NCBI GenBank assembly: GCA_964443745.1
Contig: CAYUEN010000005.1
Span: forward strand, 14,180 to 78,179
Source of the DNA: CAYUEN01 sp964443745
Lineage (GTDB): Bacteria; Campylobacterota; Campylobacteria; Campylobacterales; QNZT01
Direction of reading: 5' to 3'
DNA: 64,000 nucleotides
Within the stretch, counting starts at the first letter, position 1. Every line of letters begins with the position of its first letter. The notes beneath the pieces are model-generated. The model was not told the DNA's origin. It worked only from the letters and a program-made list of their open reading frames with translations, and made no database searches. Position numbers and translations under genes: made by a program. Shown here piece by piece: positions 25,410 to 33,968 of the stretch.

Positions 25410-26266
25410 CGGAGATTTTTACAGATTATGTCACCCACTTCCAAACCGAGTGATTTGGCGACGACGTTGCATTTGACCTTCAACAGAAAGAAGATTCTAC
25501 GATCTTCACTCTCGTTCAGGCACTCGTAGTTTCCCATTCCTTTGGAGAGGATCAAGTCCGCTTCCCGATAGAGTTCTTTCGCCTCTTTGGACATCTGAGA
25601 TCGTACCAGACCTGGTGTCGAGACCCCACTGTCCACAACGGTGGCGTAGGTATGAATAGGATCGTTTCGCACATCTTGGTAAGTGATATCGTTGATGATA
25701 GGACGGTGTCTGACAAAATAGAAAAATTCAAGATGGGGAAAAAGTCGACGGAGTGTCTTGATATAGAGCATGTCAAACACGTTTTCACCCGCATTGTCAG
25801 CGAGATAGACGACTTTTTGCGATACATCGAGCCTGGATGCCAACAATCTCGTATCGTCCACAGCAAACCGAGTATGGAGAATCTTTTCTATTTCGTCGGA
25901 GAGATCGAATCGTATTTCCGAAGCCAGATCGATCACGTTTCCCACAACCGCAATCTTCGTCGCAGTCTCCAGAAGATTCTCCGCGTTTTTAAGATAACGC
26001 TCACACAGAGGTAGCAGACTTTTTGCATGTGCGATCGACCGCTCTTTGACCTCTTTGTAGAGATCCTCTTTGTGTAGAAGCTCGGAGATACGGTGGTACA
26101 TCGGTGTCGCGTTTTCGGGAGGCGTTTTGTGCATATCGAACGAAGGTAGGATTTTGGCACTCTCGTCCAAAACCTTTTTGCTAAGTTCCAAAGAGAGGGA
26201 GAGCTCTTTGGTGACACGCAACGCCTGATTGAAGATACAGGCGATGCAGTCGGGTTCGATATTCAT
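25406..26266 (-). CDS. DUF89 (ARMT1-like) damage-control phosphatase
   Basis: A 286-residue DUF89 protein. Family members are metal-dependent phosphatases proposed to remove harmful phosphometabolites. Motifs seen are the N-terminal CIAC pair (DCIACIFNQALRV), VYLADNAGENVFDMLY with the metal-binding Asp-Asn, FVRHRPIINDITYQDV and LILSKGMGNYECL. The N-terminal CxxC marks the prokaryotic subfamily. It begins directly after the DAHP synthase stop and overlaps the next phosphatase. Substrate unknown; association with aromatic synthesis is only positional. Confidence 0.85.
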   Translation of the reverse strand: MNIEPDCIACIFNQALRVTKELSLSLELSKKVLDESAKILPSFDMHKTPPENATPMYHRISELLHKEDLYKEVKERSIAHAKSLLPLCERYLKNAENLLETATKIAVVGNVIDLASEIRFDLSDEIEKILHTRFAVDDTRLLASRLDVSQKVVYLADNAGENVFDMLYIKTLRRLFPHLEFFYFVRHRPIINDITYQDVRNDPIHTYATVVDSGVSTPGLVRSQMSKEAKELYREADLILSKGMGNYECLNESEDRRIFFLLKVKCNVVAKSLGLEVGDIICKNLR

Positions 26267-27616
26267 TTACTTCGTGCCGGCAGCTTTGAGTGTATCGGCG
26301 ATCAGAAAGGCGAGCTCTATCGCCTGATGGGCATTGAGCCTCGGATCGCAATGGGTATGATATCTGGAAGCGAGCGTCTCTTCGGTGATTTTCTGTCCTC
26401 CGCCGATACACTCGGTGACATCCTTGCCCGTCATCTCCAGGTGAATACCACCTGCATGCGTACCCTCCGCTTTGTGGATTTCGAAAAAGTTTTTGACCTC
26501 TTGTAGAACTTTTTCGAAATCTCTCGTTTTGTAACTGTTGGATGCCTTGATCGTGTTGCCATGCATGGGATCGCAGCTCCATAGTACTTTCTTCCCTTCC
26601 GATTTGACCGCTCTGAGAAGTTTCGGGAAATGCTCTTTGACGTTTTCGGCTCCCATACGTACGATGACATTGAGTTTTCCCGCTTCGTTTTCGGGATTGA
26701 GCCTCTCTATCAGTCTAAGCAAATCCTCCACATCCATCGTCGGTCCCGCTTTGACACCGACGGGGTTTTTGACTCCCCTGAGAAATTCGACATGAGCGCC
26801 ATCGACCTGTCGGGTCCGGTCGCCAATCCAGAGCATATGTGCCGAACAGTCGTACCACTCTCCGGTCAGGCTGTCCTGTCGTGTGAGCGCCTCTTCATAA
26901 TTGAGCAGCAAGGCTTCATGGGAGGTGTAAAGAACGGTCTGCTTCAAATTGGGCATATTCTCCGAATTGACCCCACACGCCTCCATAAAGTCGAGTGCCT
27001 GTGCGATCTTGTCCGCAAGCTCCTGATATCTGCGGTTGGATGGTCCTTTCGCGAAGTCGAGGTTCCACTGATGGACTTTGTGCAGATCCGCAAATCCCCC
27101 TCTGGCGAAGGCACGGATGAGATTCTGCGTAGCGGCGGATTGGTGATAGGCACGGATCATACGTTCCGGATCTGGACGCCTCGCCTCTTCGGAAAATTCG
27201 ATGGAGTTGATAATGTCTCCCCGATAACTCGGCAGCGTGACACCGTCGATCGTCTCCGTATCGCTCGATCTGGGTTTGGCGAACTGGCCGGCGATTCTGC
27301 CCACTTTGACGACGGGTTTTCCGCCGGCGAAGGTAAGAATCACCGACATCTGAAGCATCACCTTGAAAAAATCTTTGATATTGTCCGCGTTGAATTCGGC
27401 GAAACTCTCCGCACAGTCACCCCCCTGCAAGAGAAAAGCTTTTCCCTCCGTGACATCGGCGAGCTGTTTTTTCAAACTTCTGACCTCTTCCGCGAAAACG
27501 AGCGGAGGAAATTTACTCAATCTCTTCTCCACCTCTTTCAACAACTGCTGATCTTCATAGACAGGTTGTTGTTTGATCGGTTTCGTTCGCCAGCTCTGTG
27601 GACTCCAGTTTTGCAT
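26267..27616 (-). CDS. aroF: Class II 3-deoxy-7-phosphoheptulonate (DAHP) synthase
   Basis: First step of the shikimate pathway, condensing PEP and erythrose 4-phosphate. I take ATG 27616 (MQNWSPQSWRTKPIKQQPVY) as the start, with AAGG eight to nine bases upstream; this gives 449 residues, normal for class II. Motifs include LLQGGDCAESFAEF, GRIAGQFAKPRS, YTSHEALLLNYEEALTR, KAGPTM, WSCDPMHGN and the C-terminal metal ligands in GGIHLEMTGKDVTECIGG and YHTHCDPRLN. It has a strong own promoter in the divergent region. Confidence 0.95.
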   Translation of the reverse strand: MQNWSPQSWRTKPIKQQPVYEDQQLLKEVEKRLSKFPPLVFAEEVRSLKKQLADVTEGKAFLLQGGDCAESFAEFNADNIKDFFKVMLQMSVILTFAGGKPVVKVGRIAGQFAKPRSSDTETIDGVTLPSYRGDIINSIEFSEEARRPDPERMIRAYHQSAATQNLIRAFARGGFADLHKVHQWNLDFAKGPSNRRYQELADKIAQALDFMEACGVNSENMPNLKQTVLYTSHEALLLNYEEALTRQDSLTGEWYDCSAHMLWIGDRTRQVDGAHVEFLRGVKNPVGVKAGPTMDVEDLLRLIERLNPENEAGKLNVIVRMGAENVKEHFPKLLRAVKSEGKKVLWSCDPMHGNTIKASNSYKTRDFEKVLQEVKNFFEIHKAEGTHAGGIHLEMTGKDVTECIGGGQKITEETLASRYHTHCDPRLNAHQAIELAFLIADTLKAAGTK

Positions 27617-27647
27617 ATTCATAACCTTCTGAAAAATAAATGGTGAT

Positions 27648-27676
27648 ATTATAGTGTGTATTGGTTTTAAAATCAA
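27648..27676 (-). promoter_or_regulatory. Sigma-70 type promoter of the DAHP synthase gene
   Basis: On the minus strand TTGATT (27676-27671) and TATAAT (27653-27648) are separated by exactly 17 bases, one of the best consensus matches in the window. The start site would be about 20-25 bases before the ATG. Confidence 0.7.
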
Positions 27677-27687
27677 ATAATAAGTGG

Positions 27688-27693
27688 TATAAT
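27688..27693 (+). promoter_or_regulatory. -10 box for the coiled-coil protein and bpt
   Basis: TATAAT at 27688-27693 in GTGGTATAATAAA lies 35 bases before the ATG at 27729. The region upstream is shared with the opposite DAHP synthase promoter, so the two polymerase sites overlap. Confidence 0.5.
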
Positions 27694-27728
27694 AAATTTG
27701 AAACAAACGGAAAGAAGGATAAAACGGA

Positions 27729-28172
27729 ATGATGGATATCGTATCTGTACTGCTGGTAGGTTCGATTGTAAGCTACCTCATGTACAAAAACATCAACACG
27801 ATCACGGAAAAACTGGATGAGAATAGCGAAGGCGGCTACGAGCGTTTCGCGGCTTTCGCCGCCCTCGTCATCGATGAGATTCGACAACTGAAACGGGATT
27901 TGGACGACGAGATCAAAAAGGAGCATCCGATCTACCGAAAAAAAGAGGGCATGGATACAAGGGACATCGTCAAAAAGCTCGGAGATCTGATCCGTCAAAC
28001 CTCTTTTTACGAAACGGTTCTTGCCAAAAGAAAACCGGCCAAGGAGGCGGAAGCCGAATTGGCGGAAATACTGCTGGATCTGGATCGTATCATACGCGAA
28101 TATTGTGAATCGGGCGATGTTTTGGCCGATCGCCTTAGAGAGAAGTTGCAACACGCCTATGAGGAGCTGTAA
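27729..28172 (+). CDS. Membrane-anchored helical protein of unknown function
   Basis: A 147-residue protein. One N-terminal membrane segment (IVSVLLVGSIVSYLMY) is followed by an almost wholly helical, charged cytoplasmic part with coiled-coil-like stretches (IDEIRQLKRDLDDEIKKEH, AEAELAEILLDLDRIIREY). I recognise no family. It lies five bases upstream of bpt and probably shares its mRNA. Confidence 0.72.
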   Translation: MMDIVSVLLVGSIVSYLMYKNINTITEKLDENSEGGYERFAAFAALVIDEIRQLKRDLDDEIKKEHPIYRKKEGMDTRDIVKKLGDLIRQTSFYETVLAKRKPAKEAEAELAEILLDLDRIIREYCESGDVLADRLREKLQHAYEEL

Positions 28173-28177
28173 CCCCG

Positions 28178-28927
28178 ATGCGGAAAGTCTTCGATCCGAC
28201 GACCGATATCATTGAATTTTCCACACTGGAATCAAGATGTGTTTATCTGCCAAACGAGCGGATGAAGATGGAGTACAAATATATCAAAAATTGCGATTTC
28301 GAACTCAACAGCGACCTGGTACAACATGGATGGCGTCGTTTCGGCCACTACTACTCGCGTCCCGCCTGCAACGGATGTACGAAATGTCTAAGTCTCAGGG
28401 TCGATGTCAATCGTATAGAGACAGGACGGTCCGTCAGACGGCTCTATCGAAAAAACCGGGAGACGAAGATTGTCGTCAAACGCCCCAGCGTTTCGTATGC
28501 GCATCTGAAGCTCTATGAGAAATATCATCGCCATATGCAACGCAAAAAGGGGTGGGACTACTATCCCGTCACCGCAGAATCCTATCACGATCTATATGCC
28601 AAAGGTTTCTCCACCTATGGGTTGGAAGTTCTCTATCTCCGAGATGGAAAACTCGTCGGCGTCGATTTGATCGATATGGTACGAGATGGCATTTCGTCGA
28701 TCTACTTCTATTACGATCCCGACTATGCCCACCTGGGGCTTGGGAACTATTCGATCTATAAGCAGGTCGATTTCGCACGGGAAAAAGGGTTGGCGTGGAT
28801 CTATCTGGGATATTATGTGGAGGCGTGTGAAAGCCTTAACTACAAAGCCAAGTACCGTCCCCATCAGATTCTCTTTTACGAAGAGGAAGATGGCAGGGAA
28901 AAAGCGATCTGGAGGGAAGTCTCCTAA
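28178..28927 (+). CDS. bpt: Aspartate/glutamate leucyltransferase Bpt
   Basis: Transfers leucine from Leu-tRNA to proteins with N-terminal Asp or Glu, marking them for ClpS-ClpAP in the N-degron pathway. It has 249 residues. The family Cys cluster (RPACNGCTKCLSLRVDV), YEKYHRHMQRKKGWDY, the core LRDGKLVGVDLIDMV and IYFYYDPDYAHLGLGNYSIY are present. It resembles the arginyltransferase (Ate) family, and bacterial members are of the leucyl type. clpS is not in the window. Confidence 0.92.
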   Translation: MRKVFDPTTDIIEFSTLESRCVYLPNERMKMEYKYIKNCDFELNSDLVQHGWRRFGHYYSRPACNGCTKCLSLRVDVNRIETGRSVRRLYRKNRETKIVVKRPSVSYAHLKLYEKYHRHMQRKKGWDYYPVTAESYHDLYAKGFSTYGLEVLYLRDGKLVGVDLIDMVRDGISSIYFYYDPDYAHLGLGNYSIYKQVDFAREKGLAWIYLGYYVEACESLNYKAKYRPHQILFYEEEDGREKAIWREVS

Positions 28928-29223
28928 CTCTCTATTTCTCTCTTTTTTCTAAAAATCGTCGGAATATCCAGCGAAGGGGTCTCTTCCTCGCTTTTTTCGG
29001 ATATCGACGGGGGTTCGCGCTTGACGCCCCGGTTGGCGAGAATCTCCTCCGCTTCCGGGCGGCTCAACACCCCCTGCTCCACCAGAACAAACGCCACCCC
29101 CTCTCCAAACCCTTTGAGATGGGCGATTCGGCCGCTGTCGCCCTCTTCCTCCGCCAATCGGTAGAAGTGTGAAACGATGTCGATTAGATTGTTGATAAGT
29201 TTAATTTGTGTAAAATCCTGCAT
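28924..29223 (-). CDS. Small cytoplasmic protein of unknown function
   Basis: A 99-residue protein from the ATG at 29223 (MQDFTQIKLINNLIDIVSHF). It has a helical N-terminal half with GRIAHLKGFGEGVAFVLVEQ, a segment LSRPEAEEILANRG, and a disordered charged tail. I do not know its family. A TATAAT box lies six bases before the ATG, so transcription would begin at or near the start codon. It converges on bpt and overlaps its end by 4 bases. A longer reading frame upstream adds 43 residues that do not look coding. Confidence 0.6.
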   Translation of the reverse strand: MQDFTQIKLINNLIDIVSHFYRLAEEEGDSGRIAHLKGFGEGVAFVLVEQGVLSRPEAEEILANRGVKREPPSISEKSEEETPSLDIPTIFRKKREIES

Positions 29224-29229
29224 CCATAT

Positions 29230-29235
29230 ATTATA
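29230..29235 (-). promoter_or_regulatory. -10 box almost on the start codon (possible leaderless mRNA)
   Basis: Minus-strand TATAAT at 29235-29230 is followed by ATATGG and then the ATG of the 99-residue gene, placing +1 at about the A of ATG. No ribosome binding site fits between. No clear -35 is seen. Confidence 0.4.
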
Positions 29236-29256
29236 ACACAAAGAGTTGAATCGCCC

Positions 29257-29991
29257 ATGGCCCAAAAAGAGATCCTTTACCAAAACAGGCCGTTTCCCGT
29301 CGCCTACGAAATGGTCCGTCCCCAAGTTTCCAAAACGCTCCTTTTCCTTCATGGATGGGGAAGCAACAAGGAGATCATGAAAGGGGCTTTCGGCGACCGT
29401 TTTTTAGACTATCGTCTTCTTTTCGTCGACATGCCGGGATTCGGGAAGAGTCCCAACGAGGAGGCGATCCTCCAAACCGACGATTACGCCGCCATCATGC
29501 AACACTTTCTGGATGCGCTTTCGATTCGCCCCGTCGCCGTTTTCGGCCACTCTTTCGGCGGCAAGGTGGCGCTGTTGATGCACCCTCCCCTGCTGGTGTT
29601 GCTCAGTTCCGCCGGTATCGTGATGCCCAAGCCTCTTCGGATCCGACTCAAGATCGCACTTTTCAAAAAACTCAAGCGTTTCGGCGGCAGTAGGCTTCGC
29701 GCCCTCTTTGCGAGCGAAGATGTCAGCGGTATGCCGCCGCATATGTACGAAACCTTCAAGCGTGTCGTGGACGAAGACTTCTTTGAGCGCTTTCGCCGAT
29801 ACGAAGGAAAGGCGCTTCTGTTTTGGGGAAAATCCGACACCGCCACGCCGCCGGCGGCCGGACGACAAATCGCCTCTCTCATCAAGCATGGCGAATACTT
29901 CGAAATGGAGGGGGATCACTACTTCTTTTTGCATCACTCCGCCGCGATCGAAACCCAAACCCTAAAGGCGTTAAAACATGAAACCTCTTGA
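29257..29991 (+). CDS. Alpha/beta hydrolase
   Basis: A 244-residue hydrolase of the alpha/beta fold. It starts at MAQKEILYQNRPFPVAYEMV; earlier codons are outside the fold. Features are the oxyanion loop FLHGWGSNKE, the nucleophile elbow VFGHSFGGK (Ser), the acid in LLFWGKSDTATPP and the His in MEGDHYFF. The substrate is unknown. Its 3' end overlaps murF by 14 bases, which suggests a cell-wall or lipid-ester context, but that is inference. Confidence 0.88.
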   Translation: MAQKEILYQNRPFPVAYEMVRPQVSKTLLFLHGWGSNKEIMKGAFGDRFLDYRLLFVDMPGFGKSPNEEAILQTDDYAAIMQHFLDALSIRPVAVFGHSFGGKVALLMHPPLLVLLSSAGIVMPKPLRIRLKIALFKKLKRFGGSRLRALFASEDVSGMPPHMYETFKRVVDEDFFERFRRYEGKALLFWGKSDTATPPAAGRQIASLIKHGEYFEMEGDHYFFLHHSAAIETQTLKALKHETS

Positions 29992-31420
29992 ACTCTTCAC
30001 TCTCATTTCGCATCTTCTTCTGGTTATGACACTAGGCTGGTATCTGATCACCAATCTGCAGTGGTACCACTACAAACTCGAACGGGTGATCTTTCGCCAC
30101 AAACGGATACTCTGGCATCTGATCTATTTTATCATACCGATCTTCGCCTACTATCTGACGGGAATCTATTTTTGGATCTACTTCTATCTCGGATTGCTTC
30201 CCGCCCTCTATCTCTGGCACCGGCGACTCGACAAACCGCTCGTTTTCACAGCGCGCGTCAAACGTTTTCTGCTCTTTCTCTTTCTTGCCGCACTCAGCGG
30301 CGACCTGCTTTGCTACGCGAGTGAAAAGTGCCGAATCTACGGTGTATTTCTCCCGCTTTTGGTTGCATTGGGGGCCAGTTATCTTTTCGAGAAGATACTC
30401 TTTTTGGGGTACAAAAAAGAGGCGATGAGAAAACTCGCCTCCAATCCGAATCTGAAAATTTTGGCGATCACCGCCAGTTACGGCAAAACCAGTATCAAGA
30501 ATTTCGTCTATCAGATCGTCAAGGGAAGCATACCCGTATACAAGACTCCCCGTAGCGTCAACACACTGGGAGGGTTGATCAAGGATGTGAACGAATCGCT
30601 TCCCCCCGACGTCTCTCTCTATATCGCCGAAGCGGGCGCGCGAGAGCGGGGAGATATCGCGGAAATCGCCCGTTTTTTGAGACACCACTACGCCATCGTC
30701 GGTACGATCGGTCCTCAGCATATCGAATATTTCAAGACCCTCGAAAAAATACGCGATACCAAAATGGAGATTCTGGACTCCGATCGTCTCATAAAGGCGT
30801 TCGTCCACCGTAGCGCCAACGTCAAGCCAAACGGACGCGTCGTATGTTTCGGTGACGAAATCGAAAACGTCGAAGCGACGCTGGAAGGTCTCGATTTTGA
30901 TCTGACGATCGATGGAGAGCGTCACCACTTTCACGCACCGCTGCTTGGGGCGTTCAACGCCGTGAATCTCGCCGCCGCCATCCTTTTTTCCAAAGAGATC
31001 GGTATCGATATCGAATCGATTCGGTGTGCTGTCGCCTCCCTCGAGCCGGTCGAACACCGTCTCCAGAAAATCGAAGCGGGCGGAAAAGTGATCATCGACG
31101 ACAGTTTCAACGGCAATCTCGAAGGGATGCTCGCCTCCTACGAACTCGTCGAGCGTTATGCGGGGCGCAAAGTGGTGGTCACACCGGGCGTGATCGAAAG
31201 CGACGAAGAATCCAACCGCGAACTCGCCCGTAAAATCGACGAAGTTTTCGATCTTGCGATCATCACGGGCAGACTCAACGCACGCGTACTGGCCGAAAAT
31301 ATCACCCGCGCCCGCAAGATCATTCTGCATCGGAAGTCGGATCTGGAAAAACTGCTTTCCACCCAGACGCAACCGGGGGATTTGATACTCTTTTCCAACG
31401 ACGCTCCCACCTTTATCTGA
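29978..31420 (+). CDS. murF: UDP-N-acetylmuramoyl-tripeptide--D-Ala-D-Ala ligase MurF with N-terminal membrane domain
   Basis: Adds D-Ala-D-Ala to the peptidoglycan precursor. It has 480 residues. About 150 N-terminal residues form several membrane segments (LISHLLLVMTLGWYLI, LIYFIIPIFAYYLTGIYFW and others), replacing the usual soluble N-terminal domain. The Mur ligase core follows: ITASYGKTSIKNFVY (P-loop), YIAEAGARERGDIAEIA, GTIGPQHIEYFKTLEKI, LGAFNAVNLAAAI and the C-terminal DDSFNGNLEGMLASYEL. A membrane-attached MurF of this form is known to me from Campylobacterota. Confidence 0.92.
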   Translation: MKPLELFTLISHLLLVMTLGWYLITNLQWYHYKLERVIFRHKRILWHLIYFIIPIFAYYLTGIYFWIYFYLGLLPALYLWHRRLDKPLVFTARVKRFLLFLFLAALSGDLLCYASEKCRIYGVFLPLLVALGASYLFEKILFLGYKKEAMRKLASNPNLKILAITASYGKTSIKNFVYQIVKGSIPVYKTPRSVNTLGGLIKDVNESLPPDVSLYIAEAGARERGDIAEIARFLRHHYAIVGTIGPQHIEYFKTLEKIRDTKMEILDSDRLIKAFVHRSANVKPNGRVVCFGDEIENVEATLEGLDFDLTIDGERHHFHAPLLGAFNAVNLAAAILFSKEIGIDIESIRCAVASLEPVEHRLQKIEAGGKVIIDDSFNGNLEGMLASYELVERYAGRKVVVTPGVIESDEESNRELARKIDEVFDLAIITGRLNARVLAENITRARKIILHRKSDLEKLLSTQTQPGDLILFSNDAPTFI

Positions 31421-31435
31421 AGCGATGTCAACTAT

Positions 31436-31465
31436 TTGTAACCTTTAGCTGATTTCCCCTATAAT
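31436..31465 (+). promoter_or_regulatory. Sigma-70 type promoter of the lipase-fadL pair
   Basis: TTGTAA (31436-31441) and TATAAT (31460-31465) are 18 bases apart. AAGGAGG at 31484-31490 then serves the GTG start at 31496. Confidence 0.65.
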
Positions 31466-31495
31466 GCCATAAGCATTCATTATAAGGAGGAAGAC

Positions 31496-32761
31496 GTGAT
31501 CAAAGAGATGTTCAGCCATCCGATCGTAGCGATCGGTGTCGCGGCGGCATTGCTGGGAGGGTGCGGTATCGACAACACCGGAACCAATACCGTAGGGACC
31601 AATCTGTTGGAGGTGAGCACGGAGCCGATCGTCGATCTGGATGCCGACACGATGCGGGCGATTCTGGGAGACAAGGTCGGCCCGAACGATCCGGTTTTCG
31701 GCATCAAATCCTACCGTATCGTCTACAAAACACACGACGATTCGGGCAACGAAATCAACGCATCGGGACTGCTGAGCGTTCCGGTGCCGACCGCTACCTT
31801 TTTGCAGATGAAACCAGATTTCACCATGTCGATCGTGAGCGACCAGCACGGCACGATCTTTTCGGATGCGGAGGCGCCTACGACCTTCGCGCTCGCGACC
31901 CATCAACCCAACCAAATTTCGACGGCTTTTACCGCGATGGCGGGATTTCTCACGCTCCAGCCCGACTATATCGGTTTTGGATCTTCAAGAGGATTTCACC
32001 CCTTTTTGCTTGAAAAGAGTCTGGCCAACGCCGTTGTGGATATGATCGAAGCTTCGATCCGATTCGCCAACCAGGCGCAACTCCCCATCAACGGACAGAT
32101 CTTTCTCAGCGGCTATTCGGAAGGGGGATTGGCGACGCTGGATGCGGCCAAAGCGATCGAAACCTCCCATCCGGAGCTTCATCTCAAAGGCGTCGCACCG
32201 ATGGCCGGTCCTTACGATTTGAATCTCACCTTCAGCGGCGTGTTGGCTTCGATGCTCGATGATGATACGACCAACGACCAGATGCCCTATCCCGTCAACG
32301 CTTTCGGAGGAGACATCGTCAACGCTTTCGCAAAAAGCTACGACATCCCCCTCTCGCAGATCGTGAAAGCCCCTCTGGATACGCAACTGCCCACACTGTT
32401 TGACGGCACCCATTCGGATCAGGAGTTGGCGGCATCCTTGCCGGATGACAAGAACGACTTCTTCAACCGATCTTTCGTCGTCGATTTTTTCACGAATCCG
32501 AACAATCCCCTGAAAGTGGGTGCGCTGGAAAATTCGCCGCTTGATTGGCGACCGAGTGCGCCGATGAAACTCTACCACTGCAAAGGCGACCCGGTCGTAC
32601 CGATCCAGATCGCGCAGATAAGTGCCTCGAAACTGGGTGTCGAAGTGATTCAGGTAGACAGCGACACGCAACCGCTAGGACATGTGGAGTGCGCCGTGCC
32701 GGCGTATACGCAGGTAGTCGGCTGGTTCGCCGCATTAAGAGAAGGAAATCAAGGAGAGTAA
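31496..32761 (+). CDS. Secreted lipase/esterase-like lipoprotein
   Basis: A 421-residue alpha/beta hydrolase lipoprotein. The GTG start has a perfect AAGGAGG five bases upstream. The lipobox ends at Cys23 (LLGGC). The nucleophile lies in FLSGYSEGGLATLDAAKAI (GxSxG), a likely acid in KLYHCKGDPVVPI and a likely His in GHVECAVP. PDYIGFGSSRG matches the oxyanion region of large secretory lipases. Substrates could be triglycerides or esters. It is followed two bases later by a FadL-type channel, suggesting that it releases fatty acids that the channel takes up; that link is inference. Confidence 0.8.
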   Translation: MIKEMFSHPIVAIGVAAALLGGCGIDNTGTNTVGTNLLEVSTEPIVDLDADTMRAILGDKVGPNDPVFGIKSYRIVYKTHDDSGNEINASGLLSVPVPTATFLQMKPDFTMSIVSDQHGTIFSDAEAPTTFALATHQPNQISTAFTAMAGFLTLQPDYIGFGSSRGFHPFLLEKSLANAVVDMIEASIRFANQAQLPINGQIFLSGYSEGGLATLDAAKAIETSHPELHLKGVAPMAGPYDLNLTFSGVLASMLDDDTTNDQMPYPVNAFGGDIVNAFAKSYDIPLSQIVKAPLDTQLPTLFDGTHSDQELAASLPDDKNDFFNRSFVVDFFTNPNNPLKVGALENSPLDWRPSAPMKLYHCKGDPVVPIQIAQISASKLGVEVIQVDSDTQPLGHVECAVPAYTQVVGWFAALREGNQGE

Positions 32762-32762
32762 G

Positions 32763-33968
32763 ATGAAACGATCGATACAGCTTTTGGTGGCTTCGGCCAC
32801 ACTGCTTTGCGCAAGCGGCTACAGAATCCCCGAACAGTCGGCCGATTCGGTCGCACTCAGCGGCGCTTATGTCGCCAACAGCAGCGGTGCGGATGCCAGC
32901 TATTACAACCCCGCCAACCTCGCTTTCAATCCAGACACCCCTCTGCTCCAAGCGGATCTGACCTATATCGGACTGAACGAAATCACCTACAAAGACAACC
33001 GAAACCCCGCATACAACGGCTCATCCAAATCGGAAACCTTTCTCATCCCCACACTCTTTTACAGTTCCGAATCGTTCCAAAACGTTCGCTACGGCCTCTC
33101 CCTGACCGCACCGGGTGGCCTCTCCAAACGGTGGAGCGATCCCTATCCCAAGACGTTCGCGGAGGAGTTTACGCTCAGAATCATCGAATTCAACCCCGTC
33201 GTCGCCTACAGACTTACCGATACATTCGCAATTGCAGGCGGTATCCGGATTCTCTACAGCGACGGCGAGGTCAAAAGCGACGGCAGCGGTATCGGCCGAC
33301 CCGCGATCAGAGATATGGAGGGAGATACGACGGAATTCGGATACAATGTCGCTCTAGCCTACCGGCCGATTCCCACCCTCAACATCTCCGCCACCTACCG
33401 CTCCAATGTCGATATCAACGAAGAAGGCAACGCCAAACTCTATCTGAGCGGCACCAAACTCTACGACGGCGGAGCGAGCGTCCAAATCCCGCTTCCGGCC
33501 GTCGCGACGCTCGCTGTAGCCTACACCTACGAAAAGACGACCGTGGAGCTGGAGTACGATCGCACCTACTGGTCGGAGTACGAAACCCTCGATTTTCAGT
33601 ACAAGGATGCGATTCCGATGGTACTGAGAAGTTCGTTCGACGATCCGATACCCAAAAACTGGAAAGATACCGACGCTTTCAGAATCGGTCTGACGCACCG
33701 CTACAGCGAGAGATTGAAACTGATGGCGGGGTTTGCGATCGACGAGAGTCCGATACCCGAAAACACGCTCAATTTCGAACTTCCCGATTCGGACGCGACG
33801 ATCTACTCCGCCGGTTTCGACTATCGCTACGACGACAGACTCCATCTCGTGATGGGTGCGCTTTATGACAAAAAAGAGAGCCGAAGCGTACACAACCACC
33901 TCATAGACGGCAGGTTCGAGGATGCGAGTGCGTTGCTGATTTCCTTCGGATTGCGTTATCGCTACTGA
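32763..33968 (+). CDS. FadL/OmpP1/TodX family outer-membrane transporter
   Basis: A 401-residue outer-membrane beta barrel for hydrophobic compounds. A signal peptide ends near LLCASG; the mature N-terminus (YRIPEQSADSVALSGAYVAN) and the hatch SGADASYYNPANLAF are typical of FadL. Long chains of alternating aromatic strands follow, ending in LISFGLRYRY with the C-terminal aromatic residue needed for barrel assembly. Same transcript as the lipase-like gene. Its 3' end overlaps the converging HAD gene by 7 bases. Confidence 0.88.
   Translation: MKRSIQLLVASATLLCASGYRIPEQSADSVALSGAYVANSSGADASYYNPANLAFNPDTPLLQADLTYIGLNEITYKDNRNPAYNGSSKSETFLIPTLFYSSESFQNVRYGLSLTAPGGLSKRWSDPYPKTFAEEFTLRIIEFNPVVAYRLTDTFAIAGGIRILYSDGEVKSDGSGIGRPAIRDMEGDTTEFGYNVALAYRPIPTLNISATYRSNVDINEEGNAKLYLSGTKLYDGGASVQIPLPAVATLAVAYTYEKTTVELEYDRTYWSEYETLDFQYKDAIPMVLRSSFDDPIPKNWKDTDAFRIGLTHRYSERLKLMAGFAIDESPIPENTLNFELPDSDATIYSAGFDYRYDDRLHLVMGALYDKKESRSVHNHLIDGRFEDASALLISFGLRYRY

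Noticed and set aside
30032..31372. A 446-residue minus-strand frame
   Set aside because: Antisense of murF, which has all Mur ligase motifs.
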